Counted from the first letter of the stretch, positions 32,462-41,930 are shown. The stretch: 64,000 nucleotides of DNA from Sebaldella termitidis ATCC 33386 (GCF_000024405.1 NC_013517.1:2356001-2420000); one strand, 5' to 3'. The notes: generated by a model not told the origin, from the sequence alone. Made by a program: numbers and translations.

Positions 32462-32507
32462 AGACTGTATCCCGAGGATTTAACTCTTGAAATACAGTCT
32501 GTTTTTT
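32462..32507. terminator. Terminator in the 340-bp gap
   Basis: AGACTGTAT (32462-32470) pairs with ATACAGTCT (32492-32500), with TTTTTT after it on the plus strand and A/T runs on the other side. It most likely ends the minus-strand M16 peptidase gene. Elsewhere in 32233-32572 nothing coding is visible. Confidence 0.75.
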
Positions 32508-32572
32508 ATATATTCACTTTTTTATTAATATATTGGTTATTTCAAATACTGATAAGAATAACTCATCTATAT

Positions 32573-35515
32573 TTAGTATCCAAATATTTCCTCAAGTTTT
32601 AATTCTTTTAATGTGCCGTATTTTTCGAGATCCGCTTTCAGAATATTTTCTTTTTTTCCTATGATTATCATATTATACTTTTGATTCGATATATTCTCTT
32701 CAAAAAAAGCTTTGAATTCCCCATAAGTCATACTTTTTACTTTATTATACACATACTTTCTCGGATCATCTTTAAGCCCCAGCCTTCTGTTTCCAAGATA
32801 AGCCTGATATATGTCATCCTTTATTATTCTCTGATTTTCTATATTTTTAAGAATAAGCTCCTTAGCCTTGATAAACTGGTCTTCTGTTACTATAAACTCA
32901 TCAAGAAGCCCTTTAAAAGAACTTATGGCATCATCTGTTTTATCAGACTGCGTGCCGATATAAGATATCAGATAAAAAGAATTACCTCTTTTGTCAGGTG
33001 ACTTTATATACGAATAAGCACTGTAAGCAAGTGCTTTTCCCTCTCTCAGCTTCTGAAACGGTATAGATGAAAGCCCCTCTGAATATAATGTACTGTATAA
33101 CATAGAATACGGCAGCATTTCCAGTGTAAATTTTCCTTCTTTACTCAAAATCATAATATCATTTTGAATACTGTCGTAATTGGCATAATAAATTTTATTT
33201 TCTGTTATTTTCTGTTCCTTATATTTATCAGGTGCTTTCTCCGTTTTTGGATTTTTCACCTCGAGATTATTGTTTAATGGTAATTTCAGCGTACTTATAT
33301 CTCTCGGACCAAAATAAAAAACCTCATGTTTATAATTAAACAGATCTTTTATTTTTTTTACAAGTTCATCAGGATCCATGTTTTTTATTTCTTCATTTGA
33401 CGGAACATCATTAAACGGATTCTTGGAACCGTACATTATATAATTGCTGATACCGTTTATTGCTACGTTTTTATTTTTCTTTACTTCATTTTTTCCTGTG
33501 ATCAGATCATCTGTATAATTTTTATAAATTTCACTGTCTGCTTTGATATTAAGTACATAATCCTGAAGAATTTCAAGCCCTTTTTCAAATGACTTATCAA
33601 GACCGCTAAGTACTATTATTACATTTTCCGAGTTCATATCTATAGATATGTTTAAAGCATTTTTATATAACATTTCTCCAAATTCTTCTGGTGTATAATT
33701 TTCAGTTCCAAGATAATCTGAATAATTCAGTGCTATTTTCAATTCCCTGTCATTATATGACCCTCTGTCAATAACATATGCCAGCTTAAATATGTCCGAG
33801 GTCGTATTTTTTATATAATAAACATCATTTTTATTCGGAAGCTTGAAACTCTGCATATCTTTTTTAAAATCAAGAAATTTCGGCGAAATATTTTTGGTTT
33901 TTTCATTCATAAGCTCTTTTGCAAACTCAGATCTGTTAGTATTATTTAGATCCAGCGGAGTTATTTTTGGTTTTTCCACAGAAACTTTCAGCTTATTTTC
34001 TCCAGTCTTTTTATAGACCACCACATAGTTATCTTTAAATCTGTCGTTTGAAAATTTTACCATGTCATCTTTAGTAAGTGAGTCAAATTCTGTTTCGGCA
34101 GCAAGCATTGAATCCATATTTTTATTATTTATAAACAGATTTTTGAATCTGTCTACAAGATAGCCGTTATTATCCTTTGCCTGTTCACGTCCCAGTTCCA
34201 CGTTATTTTTTACTGACTGTATCAAATCATCATTATAATTTCCCGTTTTTAGATTATTAATCTCTTCCAGAATAATATTTTTGACGTCTTCCAGACTTTG
34301 TCCGGCTTTAGGAATACCCACAAGCATGAATGTAGTATAGTCTCTGCTTGACAGGATCACTTTTTCCAAAGACAGTACTTTCTGCTTTTGAAGTACATTA
34401 AGATCTATAAGTCCGGCCTTATCATTCTGAATCATTTCTGCCAGAAGACCTAGTTTTACACTTTCAGACTGATTGATTTCTCCGTCAAATCTGTAAGCTA
34501 CAGCCACAAAATCAGTCTGTCTTCCCTCCACTGTATCTACAGCTATTTTAGTAAAATCTTTTGCAGTGTATTCCTTGAACTCCAGCTTATCATTTTTTCT
34601 AAAATCTCCCCAGTATTTTGTCAGCAGTTTTATAGTATTATCATAATCAATATCCCCGGACAAAATAATTGCCATATTATTAGCTACGTAATATTTATTA
34701 TAAAAATCCATGATTGCAGTCATAGAAGGATTTTTCAGGTCCTCTGCACGGCCTATGGTTGTCTTTTCACCATATGGGTGTCCACTGTAAAGTCTTTTAT
34801 TTATATCATTTATTACCCAGAAAAAGTCATTATCCTGATTTTGGTTAAATTCTTCATATACAGTTTCCAGCTCTGTATGAAACAGCCTCAAAACCAATCC
34901 TCCAAATCTTGTTCTTTCCAGCTCTAACCATCTTTCCAGCTCATTTGAAGGAATTTCCAGCACATAGACCGTTTCGTCATTATTGGTAAATGCGTTATAT
35001 TTTTTCCCGCCTATACTTTTTACAATTATATCCAGCTCATTAGGAGCCGCGTACTTTGCTGCTTCATATGAAAGCTTGTCTATTCTGGCATATACAGCAT
35101 TCTTCTCTTTCTGTGTTTTTGCTTTTTTATGTTCTTCGTACAGATTAGTTATTTCCTCAATATAAGGCTTTTCAGCTTCCCAGTTTACAGTCCCTATTAT
35201 CTCATTTCCTTTGAACATCATATGCTCCAGATAGTGTGCTAAACCTGTGTTATCACTGGGATCATATTTTGATCCGGTACCTACGACTATTCTTGTCTCT
35301 ATAACCGGTTTTAGTTTATTTTGTGCCATATAAACCTTTAGCCCGTTAGGTAGTGTATATAAACGTCCCAAATTTTCATTTTCTTTAACTGTTTCATATG
35401 TATACCCGTTTTTATCAGTTTTCAGCTCTACATCAGCCCTTAACAGCGAAAATAAAAAAATATTCAGTATCAGTCCAAATAACACCCATGAAAATCTTTT
35501 ACTTTTTATCAACAT
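32573..35515 (-). CDS. M16 family zinc metallopeptidase (insulinase/pitrilysin type)
   Basis: About 980 residues with an N-terminal signal peptide. It has the inverted zinc motif HYLEH (His94, Glu97, His98) within GLAHYLEHMMFKGNE and a downstream Glu in ETVYEEFNQN. Four homologous domains are expected, the second half being degenerate. Single-chain M16 enzymes of this size degrade peptides inside a closed chamber in the periplasm. The ATG at 35515 has AGGAGG before it and is preferred over the upstream ATG at 35533. It is monocistronic and of full length. Confidence 0.88.
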   Translation of the reverse strand: MLIKSKRFSWVLFGLILNIFLFSLLRADVELKTDKNGYTYETVKENENLGRLYTLPNGLKVYMAQNKLKPVIETRIVVGTGSKYDPSDNTGLAHYLEHMMFKGNEIIGTVNWEAEKPYIEEITNLYEEHKKAKTQKEKNAVYARIDKLSYEAAKYAAPNELDIIVKSIGGKKYNAFTNNDETVYVLEIPSNELERWLELERTRFGGLVLRLFHTELETVYEEFNQNQDNDFFWVINDINKRLYSGHPYGEKTTIGRAEDLKNPSMTAIMDFYNKYYVANNMAIILSGDIDYDNTIKLLTKYWGDFRKNDKLEFKEYTAKDFTKIAVDTVEGRQTDFVAVAYRFDGEINQSESVKLGLLAEMIQNDKAGLIDLNVLQKQKVLSLEKVILSSRDYTTFMLVGIPKAGQSLEDVKNIILEEINNLKTGNYNDDLIQSVKNNVELGREQAKDNNGYLVDRFKNLFINNKNMDSMLAAETEFDSLTKDDMVKFSNDRFKDNYVVVYKKTGENKLKVSVEKPKITPLDLNNTNRSEFAKELMNEKTKNISPKFLDFKKDMQSFKLPNKNDVYYIKNTTSDIFKLAYVIDRGSYNDRELKIALNYSDYLGTENYTPEEFGEMLYKNALNISIDMNSENVIIVLSGLDKSFEKGLEILQDYVLNIKADSEIYKNYTDDLITGKNEVKKNKNVAINGISNYIMYGSKNPFNDVPSNEEIKNMDPDELVKKIKDLFNYKHEVFYFGPRDISTLKLPLNNNLEVKNPKTEKAPDKYKEQKITENKIYYANYDSIQNDIMILSKEGKFTLEMLPYSMLYSTLYSEGLSSIPFQKLREGKALAYSAYSYIKSPDKRGNSFYLISYIGTQSDKTDDAISSFKGLLDEFIVTEDQFIKAKELILKNIENQRIIKDDIYQAYLGNRRLGLKDDPRKYVYNKVKSMTYGEFKAFFEENISNQKYNMIIIGKKENILKADLEKYGTLKELKLEEIFGY

Positions 35516-35606
35516 TATTACCTCCTTTTCCACTAAGTATTTTACGATATTTTATTTAATAGTTCAAGAATTATAAAAATTACTTTCTTTATTTTTATTT
35601 TCAAAT

Positions 35607-35665
35607 AAAAAAATTCATAATAAGCCGGCAGAATAAAACTGCTTAACTTAATTATGAATTTTTTT
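35607..35665. terminator. Bidirectional terminator
   Basis: AAAAAAATTCATAAT (35607-35621) is complementary to ATTATGAATTTTTTT (35651-35665). It lies just after the rubrerythrin stop. Confidence 0.75.
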
Positions 35666-35682
35666 AAGTTTCAAATATAATA

Positions 35683-36273
35683 TTAATAATTAGTATTATT
35701 TAACTCAAAATATCCTTGGTCATGTAAACATGCTGGACACTTAACAGGTGCTTTATCTCCTGTATGAACATATCCGCATTTAGTACATTTCCACTCTACT
35801 ACTTCAGATTTTTGGAATACAGTATTAGTTTCTATATTCTCAATCAATTTTCTGTAACGTTTTTCATGTCTTGCTTCTACCTCGGCAATTTTGTCATAAG
35901 CTGCTGCAATAGCACCGAATCCTTCTTCACGTGCCACTTTTGCAAATTCAGGATATAAATCTGTCCATTCTTCATTTTCTCCTGCTGCTGCTGCTTTAAG
36001 ATTATCAAGTGTTTCTTCATATAATGCTACAGGATATTCAGCTGTTATTCCAAGCATTTCTCCCTGCAGTTCTTTATCTTCATTCAAAAATGAGAAAAAA
36101 CGCTTAGCATGCATGCTTTCCTGATCAGCTGTTTCTTCAAAAATATCTGCTATCTGGATATATCCTTGTTTTCTTGCTACTTTTGCATAGTATGTGTATC
36201 TTCTGTTTGCCTGTGATTCTCCGGCAAATGATTTTAATAAATTTTCTGCTGTTTTAGTTCCTTTTAGTTTCAT
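35683..36273 (-). CDS. rbr: Rubrerythrin
   Basis: A 196-residue protein. It has an N-terminal four-helix diiron domain with repeated E-x-x-x motifs (SFAGESQANRRYTYYAKVA, FEETADQESMHAKRF, IAEVEARHEKRY) and a C-terminal rubredoxin-like domain with WKCTKCGYVHTG and VKCPACLHDQGYFE. It reduces hydrogen peroxide in anaerobes using electrons from reduced rubredoxin. The domain order is the classical one. It has a TTGACT-N17-TATTGT promoter, and a single-gene unit is likely. Confidence 0.95.
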   Translation of the reverse strand: MKLKGTKTAENLLKSFAGESQANRRYTYYAKVARKQGYIQIADIFEETADQESMHAKRFFSFLNEDKELQGEMLGITAEYPVALYEETLDNLKAAAAGENEEWTDLYPEFAKVAREEGFGAIAAAYDKIAEVEARHEKRYRKLIENIETNTVFQKSEVVEWKCTKCGYVHTGDKAPVKCPACLHDQGYFELNNTNY

Positions 36274-36309
36274 GTCCCTACCTCCATTTTATATACAATT
36301 ATATATAAA

Positions 36310-36338
36310 ACAATATACCTTTTCGCCAGTAAAGTCAA
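36310..36338 (-). promoter_or_regulatory. Promoter of rubrerythrin gene
   Basis: Minus strand: TTGACT (36338-36333), 17 bp, TATTGT (36315-36310), about 37 bp upstream of the ATG. Confidence 0.75.
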
Positions 36339-36487
36339 GGAAAAATTAACCTTCTACTCACTAAAAAATTTACGGTCATATTATTTGAAACGCTAACTAA
36401 AATAATAAACTTCCCAAAAATGTAATGCTTTTATAAAAATTTTCTTTTCATTTACATTTGGCAGCATTATAAAATCATATATTTTCT

Positions 36488-36676
36488 TTATTCGTCTTCT
36501 ATTTTTTTGATAATTGCTTTTTTAAAATTTTCAGTAATTAATAAGGTTCTAAATAAATAATTAGCCTGTTCGTGAGAAATTGAGTCCAATTCTTCTAATA
36601 ATTCAAAATCTTCAACAGCTGCAGCATATGTGATATATTTATCTCTTATTATTCTATAAAATCTATTAAACTCCAT
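36488..36676 (-). CDS. Hypothetical protein, 62 aa
   Basis: A small soluble, helical, acidic protein (EDFELLEELDSISHEQANYL, then a C-terminal KKIEDE). The RBS is GGAGG. No domain is recognised. It stands alone between rubrerythrin and the HAD pair, with a possible leftward promoter (TTGACA near 36868-36873) but no clear -10. Confidence 0.55.
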   Translation of the reverse strand: MEFNRFYRIIRDKYITYAAAVEDFELLEELDSISHEQANYLFRTLLITENFKKAIIKKIEDE

Positions 36677-36736
36677 TTTTCCCTCCTAATCTGATATCCT
36701 GACCTGCATATCCGCATTTCTGACACATACAATATG

Positions 36737-36766
36737 AAAAAAAGAAGGTGCGGCACATAAGGCACC
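36737..36766 (-). terminator. Probable terminator of the HAD gene pair
   Basis: GGTGC (36747-36751) pairs with GCACC (36762-36766). On the minus strand TTCTTTTTTT follows. It lies 155 bp downstream of the HAD stop codon. Confidence 0.55.
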
Positions 36767-36921
36767 AACTGGTAATGACACAAGCAGTGATTAAATATAC
36801 AAAACTATTTAACTGTATATAAATAGTTCAAAATACTGATGTGATATCTTTTCAAAATATGTCAACAAATTCAGGAAAGACAGTACTTCATTAACATAAA
36901 AAGTTATGAAGACTGTGTGTG

Positions 36922-37584
36922 CTAATTTTCATAAGATTTCAGAATTTTTACTACCCCGTTCAAATCCTTTGTTTCCCTATATATTATTTTTGTTATTTCT
37001 TCATTTGCTTTGAGCAGATCCGGTATCATAACCGGTATCATCCCTGCACTTTTGGCTGCTCTAAGACCGTTATACGAATCTTCAAGAACCATAGTATTCT
37101 TAACATCGGCTTTTAGTTTTTCCGCTGCTTTCAGAAATATTTCCGGATCGGGTTTCCCGTTAAGAACTTCATCCCCACAGACTAAAAAGTCAAATCTGTC
37201 AAATATTCCTGCATTTTTCAGCATGTATTCAGCTTTTTCCCTTTTTGAAGATGTTGCTACTACTTTTTTTATATTATTTTTTTCAAGATAATCTGCCAGC
37301 TCAAAAAAACCGTTTTTTATTCCTATTTCCTTATTTATTGATGCAGACAGCAGTTTCTTGTCTATTTCCTGAAATACTTCTTCAAAATTGACAGGTTTTC
37401 CAAGATATTCAGTATAATAAGCTTTTGTAGATTCATCATTCAGTCCCACAGTTCCCAGAATTGCTTCTTCTGTTATGTTATGTCCAAAATCCCTGAATAC
37501 CTCCAGACCAAACTCCAGATATAATTTTTCAGTATCCAGAATCAAACCGTCCATATCAAATATTACCAATTCTATTTTTTGCAT
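36922..37584 (-). CDS. HAD family hydrolase, beta-phosphoglucomutase-like
   Basis: A 220-residue subfamily IA HAD enzyme. Motif I is FDMDGLILDTE with the nucleophile Asp at about residue 9. VVATSSKREKAEYML (motif II), GKPDPEIFLKAAEKL (motif III Lys) and VLEDSYNGLRAAKSAGM (motif IV) follow. The group includes beta-phosphoglucomutases and sugar-phosphate phosphatases. It is a close paralogue of the gene 8 bp upstream, 37593-38252; both share the motif spacing and the PVMIPD segment. Confidence 0.87.
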   Translation of the reverse strand: MQKIELVIFDMDGLILDTEKLYLEFGLEVFRDFGHNITEEAILGTVGLNDESTKAYYTEYLGKPVNFEEVFQEIDKKLLSASINKEIGIKNGFFELADYLEKNNIKKVVATSSKREKAEYMLKNAGIFDRFDFLVCGDEVLNGKPDPEIFLKAAEKLKADVKNTMVLEDSYNGLRAAKSAGMIPVMIPDLLKANEEITKIIYRETKDLNGVVKILKSYEN

Positions 37585-37592
37585 TTTTTCAC

Positions 37593-38252
37593 CTATTCCT
37601 TATTAAAAATTTGAATTGCATCTTCAAGGCTGCTGTATGTTTTGTATATAATTTTATTAACTTCTTCTGTAGGCTCTATTGTATCCGGAATCATTACTGG
37701 AATCATCCCGGCGCTGTGTGCGGCTTTTATCCCGTTTATTGAATCTTCAAATACAAGGCATTTTCCGTATTCTGTTTTAAGATTATCGGCTGTTTTCAAA
37801 AATATTTCCGGATCAGGTTTTCCATTAAGAACTTCATCTCCGTACATTGTCAGGTCAAAATATTTCATTGCACCTGATTCGTTTAAAAGTCTCTCGGCTT
37901 TTACACGACGGCTTGATGTTGCTACTGCCATTTTCATGTTAATGCTTTTTAGAAAATCAAGCATTTTGAACAATCCTTTTTTTACTGGAACTCCTGTTTC
38001 ATCAAAATAATCCGAGTATTTTTTGTCCAATATTTTCCAAAATTCGGCAAACGGAAAATTTTCATAACCCTCTGCCTTAAAAATTTCTAAAGCCCATTTG
38101 TGATTAGTTCCCACAGTTTTTCTCAAAATATCTTCTTTTACATTGTACCCCAGATCTTTTGCAGCACCCGGAGCAAATTTCAGGTACATCATTTCTGTAT
38201 CAAACATCAGTCCGTCCATATCAAATATTACCAATTCCACACTTTCCATCAT
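37593..38252 (-). CDS. HAD family hydrolase, tandem paralogue
   Basis: A 219-residue subfamily IA HAD phosphatase with FDMDGLMFDTE (motif I), MAVATSSRRVKAERLL, GKPDPEIFLKTADNL and VFEDSINGIKAAHSAGM. It is the first of a tandem pair; the second starts after a gap of 8 bp. The cap domain differs between the two, so they may act on different sugar phosphates. The RBS is a GGGCG-type weak site, and two Met codons precede the conserved start. Confidence 0.87.
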   Translation of the reverse strand: MMESVELVIFDMDGLMFDTEMMYLKFAPGAAKDLGYNVKEDILRKTVGTNHKWALEIFKAEGYENFPFAEFWKILDKKYSDYFDETGVPVKKGLFKMLDFLKSINMKMAVATSSRRVKAERLLNESGAMKYFDLTMYGDEVLNGKPDPEIFLKTADNLKTEYGKCLVFEDSINGIKAAHSAGMIPVMIPDTIEPTEEVNKIIYKTYSSLEDAIQIFNKE

Positions 38253-38371
38253 TTTTTCGCCCTCTCCTGCTATATTTTTTTGTAATAATAGTTATATTAT
38301 ACACCATTTATTATGAAAATTATTATTATTATTACTTTTTAATTTATATATTATATATATTTTGTGACTAC

Positions 38372-38400
38372 TTGTACTTAATAATTGTATATGTTATTAT
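38372..38400 (+). promoter_or_regulatory. Promoter of thrC
   Basis: TTGTAC (38372-38377), 17 bp, TATTAT (38395-38400), 27 bp before the ATG at 38428. Confidence 0.65.
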
Positions 38401-38427
38401 AAAATAAAAAGAAATTGTGAGGTGCCT

Positions 38428-39921
38428 ATGAATTACAAAAGTACAAGAAATAATGAAAAAACTGTGAATTCCAGCTATGCAGTCCTTCACGGACTTGCCG
38501 GAGACGGCGGGCTTTATATTCCCGAAAATCTTCCTTCAGTTGATCTGAATTATGACATTCTAAAAGATATGTCTTATCAGGAGACCGCTTTTTATGTTTT
38601 AAAGGAATTTTTTCCGGATTTGGGTGATGAGGAGCTGAAGAAATCAATAAATAACGCTTATAACACTGATACCTTCAATACGCCGGAAATAGCTCCGGTA
38701 GCTAAACTTGATCAAAATATAAGCCTTACGGAGCTTTTTCATGGAAGAACACTGGCATTTAAGGATCTTGCTCTTTCACTGTTTCCTTATCTGCTTACAG
38801 CTTCTAAAAAAGCAGAGAATGAAAAAAATGATATACTTATACTTACTGCCACTTCCGGTGATACTGGAAAAGCTGCTCTCGAAGGATTCCGTGATGTTCC
38901 CGGCATCAAAATCATTGTATTTTATCCTAAAAACGGTGTAAGTCCTATGCAGGAAGATCAAATGAGAAAACAACTCGGCGGTAATGTAGATATTGTTGCT
39001 ATTGAAGGAAATTTTGATGATGCACAGTCTGCCGTAAAAGATATTTTTTCCAGTCAGGAATTTAAAAATTTATGTCAGGAAAATAATACGACTTTCTCAA
39101 GTGCAAATTCTATTAACATCGGGCGTCTTTTTCCACAAATAGTTTATTATGTTACGACTTATGTAAATCTCAGAAATAAAGGAATTATTACAGAAAACGA
39201 AAAATTCAACGTAGTAGTTCCCACAGGAAACTTCGGTAATATATTAGCTGCATTTATAGCAAAAAAGATGGGTATACCTATAGATAAGCTTATTTCAGCT
39301 TCAAATGAAAATAATGTTCTTGCTGATTTTTTCAAAACCGGTACTTATAATAAAGAACGTCCGTTTTACACTACAAATTCTCCTTCAATGGATATCCTGC
39401 TTTCATCTAATTTTGAAAGATACCTGTATTATGTTACCGGGGAAAATTCTTCACGTATATCTGAATTAATGGAAAATCTTATGAAAAATAACACTCTTTC
39501 AGTAACTGAAGATGAGCTGACAGAAATACAGAAAGAATTCTACGGAGATTTTGCCACTGAAAATGAAACTGTGGATTCTATAAAAAAAGTTTATTCAAAA
39601 TTTTCTTATTTAATGGATCCTCATACTGCTGTAGGTTATGCAGTTCTGGAAAAATATCTGAAAGAAAGCGGAGATAAGACTCATTCTGTTATTATTTCCA
39701 CTGCACACCCGTATAAATTTCCGTATGCTGCAGCATCAGCACTTAATTTATCCGAAAAAGAAAATCCGTATGAGATGCTGGATGATTTATCAGCTGTATG
39801 CGGAATTAACCTTCCAAAGCAGCTGGAAGAACTAAAAACTCTTCCATTAAGATTTTCTGTTATTATAAACAAAAATAAAATTTCTGATTATGTCAGAAAT
39901 AAAATAACTGAAAAAAAATAG
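38428..39921 (+). CDS. thrC: Threonine synthase
   Basis: A 497-residue PLP enzyme of the larger, E. coli/yeast-type class. The N-terminal STRNNEKTVNSSYAVLHGLAGDGGLYIP is followed by ELFHGRTLAFKDLALS with the PLP Lys (about 109), the TATSGDTGKAALEGF loop and the NSINIGRLFPQIVYYV helix. It converts O-phosphohomoserine to threonine. The frame has a GTG at 38422, but the ATG at 38428 with GAGG upstream is preferred. It is monocistronic, and no other thr genes are adjacent. Confidence 0.92.
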   Translation: MNYKSTRNNEKTVNSSYAVLHGLAGDGGLYIPENLPSVDLNYDILKDMSYQETAFYVLKEFFPDLGDEELKKSINNAYNTDTFNTPEIAPVAKLDQNISLTELFHGRTLAFKDLALSLFPYLLTASKKAENEKNDILILTATSGDTGKAALEGFRDVPGIKIIVFYPKNGVSPMQEDQMRKQLGGNVDIVAIEGNFDDAQSAVKDIFSSQEFKNLCQENNTTFSSANSINIGRLFPQIVYYVTTYVNLRNKGIITENEKFNVVVPTGNFGNILAAFIAKKMGIPIDKLISASNENNVLADFFKTGTYNKERPFYTTNSPSMDILLSSNFERYLYYVTGENSSRISELMENLMKNNTLSVTEDELTEIQKEFYGDFATENETVDSIKKVYSKFSYLMDPHTAVGYAVLEKYLKESGDKTHSVIISTAHPYKFPYAAASALNLSEKENPYEMLDDLSAVCGINLPKQLEELKTLPLRFSVIINKNKISDYVRNKITEKK

Positions 39922-39985
39922 TGAACATGGATAAAATTATTAAACTGATTCCGTTTATACTGACTGAAAATAGCTGGCAGACGGT

Positions 39986-40055
39986 AAAACAGACAGTGTC
40001 ATTTGACTGATTATAAAACAATATATGACACTATAATGATTTTATCCTGTTTTTT
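39986..40055 (+). terminator. Composite hairpin downstream of thrC
   Basis: The outer arms AAAACAG (39986-39992) and CTGTTTT (40047-40053) enclose AGTGTCAT (39995-40002) and ATGACACT (40025-40032). A T run follows. It is probably the thrC terminator. Confidence 0.6.
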
Positions 40056-40125
40056 ATAATAATACCACGTTTATATAATTTATTTTTTTATTCTAATTTC
40101 GCCCCTTTATTAGTTACAAATATAT

Positions 40126-40155
40126 AAAAAAACTAGACTCACATCATGAGCCTAG
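40126..40155 (-). terminator. Leftward terminator with no leftward gene
   Basis: The hairpin CTAG-x-CTCA ... TGAG-x-CTAG (40133-40155) is followed by TTTTTTT when read on the minus strand (40132-40126). The internal mismatch is A/C on plus-strand RNA but a G-U wobble on minus-strand RNA, so it is fully paired only in the leftward transcript. No minus-strand CDS lies upstream. Confidence 0.5.
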
Positions 40156-40173
40156 CACTTAAGGGGGTTTTTA

Positions 40174-40263
40174 ATGAAGAAAACAAAGTTTCTTATAAAA
40201 ACACTTACAAATTATCACTGTCTACTTATTTTTTTATTTGAATATCCTTTGTTTTTGCTTTGA
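40174..40263 (+). CDS. Possible 29-aa hydrophobic peptide upstream of argH
   Basis: ATG at 40174 with AAGGGGG seven bases upstream; stop at 40261-40263. The peptide starts MKKTKFLIKTL, and its C-terminal half is hydrophobic (CLLIFLFEYPLFLL), the profile of a type I toxin or small membrane peptide. It is preceded by a hairpin that reads as a terminator for an antisense RNA. It could alternatively be part of an argH leader, although it has no Arg codon. No other gene is seen in the 430-bp gap 39922-40353. Confidence 0.4.
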   Translation: MKKTKFLIKTLTNYHCLLIFLFEYPLFLL

Positions 40264-40353
40264 GAAATTATGTAACAGAAAAATCTTTTATATTTGTTCC
40301 AATTTACCCGATTATATACTATAATAAATTAAATAATAAATTTAGGAGGAAAG

Positions 40354-41739
40354 ATGAAGAAACTCTGGGAAGGTCGTTTCAAAAAAGAAACCAACAAACT
40401 GCTTGAAAAATTTAATGCGTCTATTTTATTTGACTGCAGAATGTATGCTGAAGATATAAACGGAAGTATCATACATTCCAGAATGCTTGCAAAGCAGAAT
40501 ATAATTTCTGTTGAAGAACAAAAAGAAATAGAAACCGGTCTGCTTAAAATAAAAGAAGAAATTCAAAATGAAAATTTTGAATTCAAGATTGAAGATGAAG
40601 ATATACATATGGCTGTCGAAAAACGGCTTACTGAATTAATCGGTCCTGTTGCCGGAAAACTTCATACCGCAAGAAGCAGAAATGATCAGGTTGCTTTAGA
40701 CATAAGAATGTATACGCGTAACAAAGCTCACTATATTACAGAGCTTCTTATTTCTCTTGAAAAAACACTTATTAATCTTGCTGAAAAAAATATAGATATA
40801 ATAATACCGGGTTATACTCATCTCCAAAGAGCCCAGCCCATATTATTTTCCCATCATCTGATGGCTTATTTTCAAATGTTCAGACGGGACATCACCAGAC
40901 TTTCCGATTATCTTGAAAGAAGTGATGAAATGCCGCTTGGTGCCGGTGCTTTGGCAGGTACTACTTTTAATATAGACAGACATTATGTAGCACAGGAACT
41001 TGGTTTTTCTGCTGTTACGCAAAATAGTCTTGATTCTGTTAGTGACAGAGATTTTATCATAGAGCTTTCTTCTGCTATTTCTATTATTTCCATGCACTTA
41101 TCAAGATTTTCCGAGGAAATAATAATCTGGTGCACTTCAGAGTTCAATTTTTTGAAGCTGGATGATGCATTTTCTACAGGTTCGTCTATTATGCCGCAGA
41201 AAAAAAACCCTGATATCCCAGAGCTTATTCGTGGAAAAACTGGGAGAATATATGGAAATCTTATGGGAATACTGACTACTATGAAGGCTCTCCCTCTTGC
41301 ATATAACAAAGATATGCAGGAAGACAAAGAAGGAATTTTTGATTCTATAGATAATATAGAGATTTCCCTTGAAATTTTTAATGAAATGCTTGCTACGATC
41401 ACTATTAACGACGGCGAAATACTGAAATCCATGAAATACGGCTTTCTAAATGCTACTGATGTGGCTGATTATCTTGCCAAAAAAGGAATCCCTTTTAGAA
41501 ATGCCCATAAAATTGTCGGTGAGATCGTAAGCAGCTGTGAAGATAAAAAAATAGCAATTGATGATATGACTCTTGAAGATTTTAAGAATTTTTCACCTGT
41601 ATTTGAGTCAGATATAACAGAGATCATAAAAACTGAAAATTGTGTAAATGAAAGAAAATCTTTCGGAGGTACTTCAAAGGATAATGTTCTTATGCAGATT
41701 AAAAACGGTAATGATTTTCTAAATTCATTAATATCTTAA
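40354..41739 (+). CDS. argH: Argininosuccinate lyase
   Basis: A 461-residue member of the fumarase/aspartase superfamily. It starts LWEGRFKKETNKLLEKFN. Further landmarks are EDIHMAVEKRL, LHTARSRNDQVALD, PGYTHLQRAQPI and the superfamily signature GSSIMPQKKNPD (about 279-290), in which Ser is the catalytic base. It cleaves argininosuccinate to arginine and fumarate and acts as a homotetramer. The gene is 302 bp upstream of argG in the same direction, yet with a separate leader. The RBS is AGGAGG. Confidence 0.97.
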   Translation: MKKLWEGRFKKETNKLLEKFNASILFDCRMYAEDINGSIIHSRMLAKQNIISVEEQKEIETGLLKIKEEIQNENFEFKIEDEDIHMAVEKRLTELIGPVAGKLHTARSRNDQVALDIRMYTRNKAHYITELLISLEKTLINLAEKNIDIIIPGYTHLQRAQPILFSHHLMAYFQMFRRDITRLSDYLERSDEMPLGAGALAGTTFNIDRHYVAQELGFSAVTQNSLDSVSDRDFIIELSSAISIISMHLSRFSEEIIIWCTSEFNFLKLDDAFSTGSSIMPQKKNPDIPELIRGKTGRIYGNLMGILTTMKALPLAYNKDMQEDKEGIFDSIDNIEISLEIFNEMLATITINDGEILKSMKYGFLNATDVADYLAKKGIPFRNAHKIVGEIVSSCEDKKIAIDDMTLEDFKNFSPVFESDITEIIKTENCVNERKSFGGTSKDNVLMQIKNGNDFLNSLIS

Positions 41740-41820
41740 TTTATTTACTACAGTATGTCACAAACAACTTAAGTATATATTTTATATATTTTTTTTGAAT
41801 TTAATTATATACTTAGGTTA

Positions 41821-41849
41821 TTGACATTATTATAAAATTATGGTAAATT
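41821..41849 (+). promoter_or_regulatory. Promoter of argG leader
   Basis: TTGACA (41821-41826), 17 bp, TAAATT (41844-41849). It is preceded by an inverted repeat with arms AACTTAAGTATATA (41766 onward) and TATATACTTAGGTT, which may end argH or act as an operator. Confidence 0.7.
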
Positions 41850-41882
41850 CTATTTATAAATATGTTATTAGGAGGAGAGATA

Positions 41883-41930
41883 ATGAGAAATAATTTTAGG
41901 ATAATGTTTTCACACAATTTTATTCAATAA
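41883..41930 (+). CDS. Candidate 15-aa leader peptide of argG
   Basis: ATG at 41883 follows a very strong RBS (AGGAGGAGAG). The 15-codon frame begins MRNNFRIMF and ends at TAA 41930. It contains two rare-type Arg codons (AGA at codon 2, AGG at codon 6). It lies between the argG promoter and a terminator-like palindrome, the arrangement of an attenuation leader peptide, although the Arg codons are not clustered. Confidence 0.5.
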   Translation: MRNNFRIMFSHNFIQ

